In this document: in pieces, positions 1 through 5,008 of the stretch
How the letters are laid out: each line of letters starts with the position of its first letter
Numbering within the stretch: position 1 is the first letter of the stretch
Source of the DNA: an uncultured Lachnospiraceae bacterium
GTDB taxonomy: Bacteria; Bacillota; Clostridia; Lachnospirales; Lachnospiraceae
Direction: 5' to 3'
Length of the DNA: 7,876 nt
Assembly: GCA_902803625.1 (NCBI GenBank)
Contig: CADCQV010000132.1
Coordinates: 1-7,876 of the forward strand
The notes under the pieces: model-generated
What the model saw: only the letters and a program-made list of their open reading frames with translations
Databases searched by the model: none
Told to the model about the DNA's origin: nothing
Position numbers and translations under genes: made by a program

Positions 1-178
1 CTTCCTATCCAGACAGGTCTTCGTCCTGTCTATTAGTTGTGCCTGTATAGGAGCGCCTTTGGTATAAACCTATTTAACAATGATATAATGTTATCCAGTA
101 CAGCTCGTAGCGGTTCGATTATATCAAGGTTATAATCTTAACTTAACGCCATTGGAACCGTCCCCGTTGACTTACACA
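1..178. other. Gene-free left edge with hairpins and AT-rich DNA
   Basis: No convincing reading frame is present in this stretch. Positions 11-31 form a perfect 7-bp hairpin, AGACAGG and CCTGTCT around a 7-base loop. It lacks a T-run on either strand, so it is not a clear intrinsic terminator. Positions 60-140 are AT-rich with several TATAAT-like words on both strands, but I found no -35/-10 pair with proper spacing. The segment may be the leader or promoter region of a minus-strand gene beyond the window edge, or decayed repeat DNA. Confidence 0.5.
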
Positions 179-187
179 TTAGGCGTT
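145..187. repeat. Inverted repeat enclosing a REP-like GGAACCGTCCCCGTTGAC segment
   Basis: AACGCC (145-150) and GGCGTT (182-187) form inverted arms around GGAACCGTCCCCGTTGAC (154-171). The right arm lies in the last codons of the DUF3795 gene, whose stop is at 179-181. From memory, very similar GGGACGGTT-containing words recur as dispersed repeats in Clostridia, often near REP-associated transposases. That identity is recalled, not searched. No T-run follows, so I do not call it a terminator. Confidence 0.35.
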
Positions 188-523
188 CCCGGTGCTTTCA
201 AGCCTTTCCCTTGCATCAGGATTGTTTCCGATGATTGCCCCGACCTTTTCGCAGGACTTCATTTCCAAACAACCGCCGCAGGTTTCCACATGCTTTTCTT
301 TAGCGCACTGCCTGATCGGACATAAGGAATCGCAGTACATAGTCTTTACTCCAGGAATCCTGCAGCCTGAACAGTTGATCATTTCCGGTGTGATCTCCAC
401 CCCGTTAAGCTCAGACCATTCTTTCGACACCTTTTTCCTCAGTTCATTATCGTTAATAACCGTAGCTATACGTGCTTCGCAAGTCTCACAGTCCAGTCCG
501 CAATATGCAATATAATCATTCAT
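179..523 (-). CDS. Cysteine-rich DUF3795 domain protein
   Basis: This encodes a soluble protein of 114 residues with no signal peptide or membrane segment. It opens with the DUF3795 signature YCGLDCETC and has eleven cysteines in spaced groups: C8, C12, C15; C51, C54; C64, C68, C73; C82, C85, C91. That arrangement suggests binding of zinc or an iron-sulfur cluster, but no function is established for the family. I chose the ATG at 523 because AGGAGG (533-538) lies nine bases upstream. The in-frame ATG at 529 would leave only three bases. The gene has its own promoter at 580-608 with a putative TetR operator filling the spacer, so it is probably derepressed together with the tetR gene at 1659-2243. 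Family assignment is firm; the biochemical role is unknown. Confidence 0.88.
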   Translation of the reverse strand: MNDYIAYCGLDCETCEARIATVINDNELRKKVSKEWSELNGVEITPEMINCSGCRIPGVKTMYCDSLCPIRQCAKEKHVETCGGCLEMKSCEKVGAIIGNNPDARERLESTGNA

Positions 524-532
524 AATCATAGT

Positions 533-538
533 CCTCCT
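533..538 (-). promoter_or_regulatory. Ribosome binding site of the DUF3795 gene
   Basis: AGGAGG on the minus strand lies nine bases before the ATG at 523 and three bases before the ATG at 529, so it decides for the inner start. A second GGAGG-type site sits upstream at 544-555, followed by ATT where the tetR leader has its ATG. Confidence 0.75.
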
Positions 539-561
539 ATCTAATGACTCCCTCCTCGTTA

Positions 562-570
562 CTAATTAGC
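562..570 (-). promoter_or_regulatory. Half or decayed copy of the TetR operator in the DUF3795 leader
   Basis: The minus strand reads GCTAATTAG here. It contains one intact GCTAAT half-site followed by TAG, as though part of the spacer of GCTAAT-N4-ATTAGC had been lost. It lies upstream of the shared GGAGGGAGTCAT block in the same order as the intact operator does in the tetR leader. It may be a weak secondary binding site or a relic. Confidence 0.35.
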
Positions 571-579
571 ATCAGTCAC

Positions 580-608
580 ACTATAGCTAATGAACATTAG
601 CTTGTCAA
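580..608 (-). promoter_or_regulatory. Sigma-A type promoter of the DUF3795 gene
   Basis: On the minus strand TTGACA (603-608) is separated by exactly 17 bases from TATAGT (580-585), close to the vegetative consensus. Transcription should begin near 573, giving a leader of roughly 50 bases. The operator-like inverted repeat at 585-602 occupies the whole spacer, the expected arrangement for repression by blocking RNA polymerase. Confidence 0.8.
585..602. promoter_or_regulatory. Putative TetR operator in the DUF3795 promoter
   Basis: This is a perfect inverted repeat, AGCTAAT-GAAC-ATTAGCT, 18 bp long with a 4-base centre. Its core matches the inverted repeat at 2259-2274 in the promoter of the neighbouring tetR gene at 14 of 16 positions when both are read on the minus strand. 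A TetR dimer binding such a site is the simplest explanation. That this particular TetR is the ligand is inferred from proximity and from the matching site at its own promoter. Confidence 0.8.
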
Positions 609-665
609 GTGGGAAAATATGGCCAGCAGAGCTTCGTTCTCTACTGACCTATACTCTTCGGTCAT
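597..665 (-). CDS. Possible 22-residue small ORF after the radical SAM gene
   Basis: An ATG at 663-665 opens a 22-codon frame beginning MTEEYRSVENEAL and ending AIFSHLTS, with TAA at 597-599. GAGAGG lies about ten bases upstream, just after the radical SAM stop (683), so translation would be plausible on a read-through transcript. The frame overlaps the -35 box of the DUF3795 promoter and its stop lies inside the operator, so transcription through it would cross that promoter. No family is recognised. It could equally be chance or the remnant N-terminus of a lost gene. Confidence 0.3.
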   Translation of the reverse strand: MTEEYRSVENEALLAIFSHLTS

Positions 666-682
666 TATCTGTTTTCCTCTCC

Positions 683-1561
683 TCACTGGTCAAATATACT
701 CATCTGCGAATACCTTTCCGGCAGGTCATTCATAAACCTGAAACAATCCTCCGGTCTTGACAGGATTCCATTGTCCTTGCAGATTCTCTGAAGCAGCCCC
801 ATCAATTCTTCTGCATCAGGACTTGGCAGCTCATACGCATTCCCATACCGTTTGATATAGCGTTCCTTCATTCCCGGAAAATATTTATCAAGCGCCGCAT
901 AAAAGTATTCCCTGTCTCCTTCCCGAAGCGTCAACCCCATGCCAAAATCAATAATGCCCTTTACCCCGACTCTTACACACTCATTCAGAATATATGAAAT
1001 GTTTTCTTTCGTATCATTGATGAAAGGAAGAATCGGCGTGACCCACACAACCGTTGGTATACCTCGTTTCTGCATTTCTTCCAGCACTTCGATCCGTCGC
1101 TTTGTATTGCAGACATTTGGTTCTAATATCCGGCACAGATCATCGTCATAAGTTGTAAGTGTCATCTGAACCACACATTTTGCTGAACGGTTGATTTCAG
1201 AAAGCAGGTCAATATCCCGGAGGATACGGTCTGATTTTGTCTGAATCGCAATGCCAAAACCGTTTTTCAGGATAATCTCCAGGCATCGTCTTGTCAGATT
1301 TAGGTTTTCTTCACAGTGCATATACGGATCCGACATCGCTCCTGTTCCGATCATGCACTTTTTCCTTTTCGACTTCAGTGCCGCATCAAGAAGCTCCGGC
1401 GCATTCTGTTTTACCTCAATATCTTCAAAAGGATGCGTGAACTGATAGCACCTGCTCCTGCTGTCACAGTAAATGCAGCCGTGAGTACATCCCCGGTATA
1501 TATTCATTCCATAGTATCTGCCGTGACGGGTAAGGATTCCCTTTGCATCAACAAAATGCAT
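683..1561 (-). CDS. SPL-family (spore photoproduct lyase-like) radical SAM protein
   Basis: This encodes a cytoplasmic radical SAM enzyme of 292 residues. The cluster motif CTHGCIYC places C25, C29 and C32 as ligands of the [4Fe-4S] cluster that cleaves S-adenosylmethionine. Further conserved-looking segments are MIGTGAMSDPY (70-80), IQTKSDRILRD (106-116) and VVWVTPILPFINDT (171-184), typical of the SPL-like/Rv2578c-type group. True spore photoproduct lyase repairs UV damage in DNA, but for this subgroup the substrate is not established and I do not claim photoproduct repair. The C-terminus reads QMSIFDQ, resembling a sliding-clamp binding peptide. The ATG at 1561 has AGGTGA (1571-1576) nine bases upstream. 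It lies 97 bases after tetR with no obvious promoter between, so it is probably co-transcribed with the regulator. Confidence 0.88.
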   Translation of the reverse strand: MHFVDAKGILTRHGRYYGMNIYRGCTHGCIYCDSRSRCYQFTHPFEDIEVKQNAPELLDAALKSKRKKCMIGTGAMSDPYMHCEENLNLTRRCLEIILKNGFGIAIQTKSDRILRDIDLLSEINRSAKCVVQMTLTTYDDDLCRILEPNVCNTKRRIEVLEEMQKRGIPTVVWVTPILPFINDTKENISYILNECVRVGVKGIIDFGMGLTLREGDREYFYAALDKYFPGMKERYIKRYGNAYELPSPDAEELMGLLQRICKDNGILSRPEDCFRFMNDLPERYSQMSIFDQ

Positions 1562-1610
1562 TTTTAATTCTCACCTTTACCTCTCTGCATCCTTCTCTTC
1601 AAAGGGCTTA

Positions 1611-1649
1611 TTCCGGGAACCGATCTCGATAAGATTCCCTTCCGGGAAC
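1611..1649. repeat. 10-bp direct repeat in the tetR to radical SAM gap
   Basis: TTCCGGGAAC occurs at 1611-1620 and again at 1640-1649, 29 bases apart. Each copy is itself a near-palindrome (TTCC...GGAA). No known element is recognised. Similar TTCCGGGA words recur in the flippase gene around 5892 and 5911, so this may simply reflect sequence bias. Confidence 0.35.
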
Positions 1650-1658
1650 AGGCCCCGC

Positions 1659-2243
1659 TTATGCCATATACACCTTGCAAAAATGCCGTAGATGCTTTTC
1701 GATGTATTCCATACATTCTTTCTCGCACTTCGGCTGTCTGTCTGACCTTGCAATTTGCAAAACAGCCGGAGCGGTTAGTTCTACCGCCAGCAGCTTCGGA
1801 TCATCCTTTTTTACAAGCCCCTCATCCATCATGCCTTTGATAATCTTTGCAAACATCCTCTGTATCCCGTCCAGCTGATGTCTGGTTGTAGCTTCTGAAA
1901 TCCTTTCATTCCTGAACTGTTCCTGGACAAGAAGCATCCGCGTTTTGCGGATTATGGGATCACGCATTGTGAACGAAATCCTTTCCATCGTTACCTTAAT
2001 GAATTCTCTACGGCTCCGCGGCACTTTCCCGATATTATTCTCGGATCCAAACATTTCCTCATACCGCGTTTCGGCGGAATCGATCAGCGCATTCAGGATG
2101 TCCTCTTTACCCTTATAGTGTTTATAAAGCGAGGGAGCTTTGATCCCTACAATACTTGCGATCTGCTCCACACTCGTCCCATCGTACCCGTTCTCCGCAA
2201 ATAACGTTAATGCTGCATCCAGTATTTTCTCTTTTGTAGACAT
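1659..2243 (-). CDS. TetR/AcrR-family transcriptional regulator
   Basis: This is a 194-residue repressor-type protein. Residues 1-50 form the DNA-binding domain, with the helix-turn-helix around SVEQIASIVGIKAPSLYKHY (24-43), followed by the usual KEDILNALID linker. The C-terminal part (about 55-194) is an alpha-helical ligand and dimer domain with no recognised ligand signature. I start at the ATG at 2243, preceded by GGAGG at a 5-base spacing. The longer frame from 2291 is rejected because its first codons lie inside the promoter (-10 at 2278-2283). An inverted repeat at 2259-2274 overlaps the predicted transcription start, so autorepression is likely, and the same repeat controls the DUF3795 gene. 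The inducer is unknown. Confidence 0.92.
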   Translation of the reverse strand: MSTKEKILDAALTLFAENGYDGTSVEQIASIVGIKAPSLYKHYKGKEDILNALIDSAETRYEEMFGSENNIGKVPRSRREFIKVTMERISFTMRDPIIRKTRMLLVQEQFRNERISEATTRHQLDGIQRMFAKIIKGMMDEGLVKKDDPKLLAVELTAPAVLQIARSDRQPKCEKECMEYIEKHLRHFCKVYMA

Positions 2244-2245
2244 GA

Positions 2246-2253
2246 CTCCCTCC
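2246..2253 (-). promoter_or_regulatory. Ribosome binding site fixing the tetR start
   Basis: GGAGGGAG on the minus strand precedes the ATG at 2243. The GGAGG core (2249-2253) is five bases from the start codon. It supports the 194-residue form over longer in-frame starts. Confidence 0.7.
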
Positions 2254-2258
2254 ATTGC

Positions 2259-2274
2259 GCTAATAGACATTAGC
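2259..2274. promoter_or_regulatory. Putative TetR operator in the tetR leader
   Basis: This is the perfect inverted repeat GCTAAT-AGAC-ATTAGC, 16 bp. It begins four bases downstream of the -10 box and covers the predicted transcription start, so a bound repressor would block initiation. It matches the inverted repeat in the DUF3795 promoter at both half-sites. Confidence 0.82.
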
Positions 2275-2277
2275 CAT

Positions 2278-2306
2278 ATTATAGTTTGCATTCATTGACC
2301 CGTCAA
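2278..2306 (-). promoter_or_regulatory. Sigma-A type promoter of tetR
   Basis: On the minus strand TTGACG (2301-2306) and TATAAT (2278-2283) are separated by exactly 17 bases. Transcription should start near 2271, giving a leader of under 30 bases. The -10 box is a perfect consensus match and the -35 box differs only at its last base. Confidence 0.87.
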
Positions 2307-2352
2307 GTTATTTCTGCGAAAACTAGAAATACAAGAAAAAGGCTATTTCCGT

Positions 2353-2406
2353 AAAATAAAAAACAGGCCCGCAAGTATCAGGATTTTTCCCAAACTCGCA
2401 GACCCG
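2353..2406 (-). terminator. Intrinsic terminator closing the cell-envelope gene run
   Basis: Read on the minus strand, CGGGTCTGCGAGT (2394-2406) pairs with ACTTGCGGGCCTG (2364-2376) over 13 positions, including a few G-U pairs, around a 17-base loop. It is followed directly by TTTTTTATTTT. It lies 43 bases after the 60-residue small protein and about 47 bases before the tetR promoter, insulating the two transcription units. Confidence 0.88.
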
Positions 2407-2449
2407 GGTTCATTATTTATACTCTTACACTTGCTATGTATTCTGCATA

Positions 2450-2632
2450 CTACGATATCTCAATCCCGTGATCATTTACATACCCCTTATCGCGTACCAT
2501 CTCAAGGATCTCTGTCATATCGCCTTCCTTTAGTTCTGCAGCAGACATAATGCCTTGGTTTTCATACGTCACCTGCGGTTCCGCAAGTGACTGAACTGAA
2601 TAGTTACAAATCCTAATTCTACAGTCTTCCAC
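2450..2632 (-). CDS. Small protein of unknown function, 60 residues
   Basis: This frame starts with GTG (2630-2632); AGAAGG lies about eleven bases upstream, a loose fit. The product is soluble and acidic in its second half (EGDMTEILEMVRDKGYVND), with no signal peptide, membrane segment or recognised motif. An inner ATG at residue 29 could give a 32-residue form. A strong terminator follows, which supports transcription through it, either as the last gene of the upstream operon or from an unseen promoter in the 137-base gap after the cardiolipin synthase gene. The residue pattern looks protein-like, but a remnant of a larger gene cannot be excluded. Confidence 0.45.
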   Translation of the reverse strand: MEDCRIRICNYSVQSLAEPQVTYENQGIMSAAELKEGDMTEILEMVRDKGYVNDHGIEIS

Positions 2633-2769
2633 ACTATGTCATATACCTTCTGAAAAACAGTTTATATTGCGCAAAACAAACCCGGGCTACGTCGATTGAG
2701 AGCGAAGAAGCGGATGGAAATTTAGACAAGTCCATAAGTTCAATTATGAGTGTGTCAGGACACTAGGCA

Positions 2770-4326
2770 TCACATCAGCGGTGCAAACAGCCTTAGGATC
2801 ATCTGCACCAGACGGCGGGTTCTGGATCTCCCGGTCAGGTAATCTTCTGTAACGTCGCTGCATTTCGGGAAGGTTTTCTCGAACATATCTCTGATATCCG
2901 TTACGGCTTTACAATCATACATAAGAACGCCGTTCTCAAAATGATGGTAGAGACTCCTGAAATCCAGGTTTATTGTCCCGCAGGTAGCAACGGAGTCATC
3001 CGATACACACTGCTTGGCATGACAGAATCCCGGTGTATATTCGTATATCCTGACACCGTTCCTCGCAAGACCCGCATAATATGACCTCGTCAGACTGTAC
3101 ACCAGCTTCTTATCGGGTATCCCGGGGGTAATGATCCTCACATCAACCCCGCTCTTAGCCGCCAATGCAAAGGCGGAATTCATTTCCTCTGTGATGATGA
3201 GATAAGGTGTTATAAACCAGGCATATTTCCGGGCATTTCTAAGCACATTCATATATACGTTTTCCCCGATATGCTCATTATCCAGCGGACTGTCAGCATA
3301 CGGCTGTATAAATCCCTTTTCGACCGATTCATAGTTTATGTCCGGCACCAGACTCCGGTAATCCCTGTCTTTTCCGTCATCACTTCTTATAGCATTCCAG
3401 TTTTCAAGGAAAGTGACCGTCAGACTCTTTACTGCATCTCCCTCCAGCCGCAAACCGGTATCAAGCCAGTGTCCGAAGGGCTCTGTCACATGGAAATACT
3501 CGTCAGCTATATTATATCCGCCGGTAAAGCCTACGCGTCCGTCGATCACGGTTATCTTCCGGTGATCCCGGTTATTTACAAAGAAATTCAGCACAGGACT
3601 CATAGGATTAAATACACGGCATTTGATACCATCAGCCTCCATTCTGTCAATAAAGGAATTCCCGATGAACCCCATACTTCCCACATAATCGTAGAACAGC
3701 CGCACATCAACCCCCGCCGCCGCCTTTGCTTTCAGAATGTCATGAAGCGGCTTGAATGATGTGCTGTCTTCTATCGCGTGGTACTCCATGAAAATAAAGT
3801 GTTCCGCTTTCTGTAATTCCCTCAGCTGTGCCTTATAGCCGGTCTCTCCGTCCGGATAAAAGATTATGTCAGTATTGTTGTATACCGGGTATCCCGAGTA
3901 TTTCCGGACGTACCTGAACTGACCGGCAGCCCCCGGATCCTTTTCCGAAAGCTTCTCTATCACCTCATCATTTGAAGGAAGCAGCGGAAGAAGGCAGCTG
4001 TCCAGTTCTTTATAACGCTTCAACATCTTCCGTGTTCCCCTGTTTAACCCAAGTACCAGATAAAGGAACACCCCAACTATGGGAAATGCCGAAATAAGGA
4101 TGAGCCAGGGCATCTTTACGGACGCCGTCTCGTGCTTTCCGTAAATATAAAGGACGATAATGAAGGCAAGTATCGTGATTATTATCGATATCCATGAATA
4201 CCTGCTTTCCAGTCTGAAAAACAGAAAATAGATCACTCCTATCTCCAGAATAATGGCAATCGCTGCAAAGGCCGCTCTCTTCAGTCCGTTTTCAACTTTC
4301 TCGCTTTTCTCGGCATTATTTCCCAT
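2770..4326 (-). CDS. cls: Cardiolipin synthase (phospholipase D superfamily)
   Basis: This 518-residue membrane enzyme should condense two phosphatidylglycerols into cardiolipin and glycerol. The N-terminus has three hydrophobic segments (about 19-37, 45-62 and 73-92), the last matching the PLDc_N type (WLILISAFPIVGVFLYLVLG). Two complete HKD motifs follow: HRKITVID (255-262) with GFTGGYNIADEY after it, and HAKQCVSD (436-443) with GTINLDFRS after it. All six H, K and D residues are present, and the length is normal for bacterial Cls. I chose the ATG at 4326 because GGGAG (4334-4338) lies seven bases upstream. Longer in-frame starts lie deeper in the previous gene. The 11-base overlap with that gene indicates translational coupling, so lipid remodelling appears tied to the glycan genes upstream. 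Confidence 0.93.
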   Translation of the reverse strand: MGNNAEKSEKVENGLKRAAFAAIAIILEIGVIYFLFFRLESRYSWISIIITILAFIIVLYIYGKHETASVKMPWLILISAFPIVGVFLYLVLGLNRGTRKMLKRYKELDSCLLPLLPSNDEVIEKLSEKDPGAAGQFRYVRKYSGYPVYNNTDIIFYPDGETGYKAQLRELQKAEHFIFMEYHAIEDSTSFKPLHDILKAKAAAGVDVRLFYDYVGSMGFIGNSFIDRMEADGIKCRVFNPMSPVLNFFVNNRDHRKITVIDGRVGFTGGYNIADEYFHVTEPFGHWLDTGLRLEGDAVKSLTVTFLENWNAIRSDDGKDRDYRSLVPDINYESVEKGFIQPYADSPLDNEHIGENVYMNVLRNARKYAWFITPYLIITEEMNSAFALAAKSGVDVRIITPGIPDKKLVYSLTRSYYAGLARNGVRIYEYTPGFCHAKQCVSDDSVATCGTINLDFRSLYHHFENGVLMYDCKAVTDIRDMFEKTFPKCSDVTEDYLTGRSRTRRLVQMILRLFAPLM

Positions 4327-5008
4327 CGTACATCTCCCGGTAAACATCCTCACTCAAAAGATACAGATCTTCCCTGTCAGTCCAGACCGCTACAAAACTA
4401 TCTGCCGTATCGGCGCCGCTTAGGTTTACATAAATATTAGGCTGCATATCCTTATCTTTATTCTTCTTAACCTTCTCGGAAAATGCGTTATAGTACCAGG
4501 AATACCAGAAGGCCGATGCCTGCTGTACCTTTTCCCTGTTAAGCGGGAAGGAATATCTCAGCATGTCATTGGCCTCCCCAAGGTCAAGAAAATCATTTTC
4601 CTTCCCCTTAAAGAGCTTCTCCGTTTCTTCACCTGCCGGGAGACTCTGATCCACTGCCACCTCTTTTGCATACAGCCCGAACCAGCGGGTATAGTCATTA
4701 TCAATGAGATAGTGCTTGTCAAAGGGATTTCCCTCATCCTCATCATGCCCGTAAGTGCCGTATTCATCATAGGTTTTTATCTCCCGCGCGACCTTCACGG
4801 TTTTTCCTTTCAGGAGATTTCTCAAAAACAGATCCGGAAACTCCTTTGTCTCCGGGTAGCTGTCCGCATACATGGTCTGTGTGGAGCTTTTACTGAGATT
4901 CACGTCCTTTTTGAGGAAGCTCCCCAGCATAAGAAGGTTTGCCGCCGTATAAAGGACCGTGATAATGATAATCAGGAATATTAATTTATCAGCTTTTATG
5001 GTCTTCAT
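4316..5008 (-). CDS. Membrane-anchored extracellular protein of unknown function
   Basis: This 230-residue protein has a short basic N-terminus (MKTIKADK), one hydrophobic segment at about 9-31, and then a hydrophilic domain rich in Asp, Glu, Lys and Tyr with no cysteine. The topology suggests an uncleaved signal anchor with the domain outside the membrane. No lipobox is present. I recognise no family. An aromatic stretch at 168-176 (FWYSWYYNAF region) could be part of a folded core. The start at 5008 overlaps the flippase 3' end by 20 bases, and the 3' end overlaps cls by 11 bases, so all three are probably translated together. The location implies a role in surface-polymer assembly or membrane organisation, which is inference from context only. 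Confidence 0.8.
   Translation of the reverse strand: MKTIKADKLIFLIIIITVLYTAANLLMLGSFLKKDVNLSKSSTQTMYADSYPETKEFPDLFLRNLLKGKTVKVAREIKTYDEYGTYGHDEDEGNPFDKHYLIDNDYTRWFGLYAKEVAVDQSLPAGEETEKLFKGKENDFLDLGEANDMLRYSFPLNREKVQQASAFWYSWYYNAFSEKVKKNKDKDMQPNIYVNLSGADTADSFVAVWTDREDLYLLSEDVYREMYDGK

Noticed and set aside
11..31. Terminator at the left edge
   Set aside because: The 7-bp hairpin is real but no T-run follows it on either strand.
1577..1658. Open frame in the tetR to radical SAM gap, reading GLFPEGNLIEIGSRNKPFEE
   Set aside because: It looks protein-like and is open back into the tetR gene, but it has no start codon of its own within the gap and no ribosome site. It may be the relic end of a frame-shifted gene, but this cannot be supported.
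2244..2291. Longer tetR frame starting at 2291
   Set aside because: Its first codons lie inside the promoter: the -10 TATAAT is at 2278-2283 and the -35 at 2301-2306, so this start would not be transcribed from that promoter. The ATG at 2243 has a good ribosome site.
2695..2716. Second copy of the GAGCGAAGCGAAGG repeat
   Set aside because: GAGAGCGAAGAAGCGGATGG is only loosely similar and lacks the inverted arms.
2752..2765. Terminator directly behind cls
   Set aside because: GTGTC and GACAC can form a short stem, but it has no T-run in the minus direction. The terminator at 2353-2406 is far better.
3271..3759. 162-codon plus-strand frame opposite cls
   Set aside because: It is a shadow of the well-supported cardiolipin synthase gene, with no recognisable domain and no ribosome site.
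4327..4353. Longer cardiolipin synthase frame starting at 4353
   Set aside because: The extra residues (MRMFTGRCT) overlap the previous gene further. The ATG at 4326 has GGGAG at a 7-base spacing and gives a normal Cls N-terminus.
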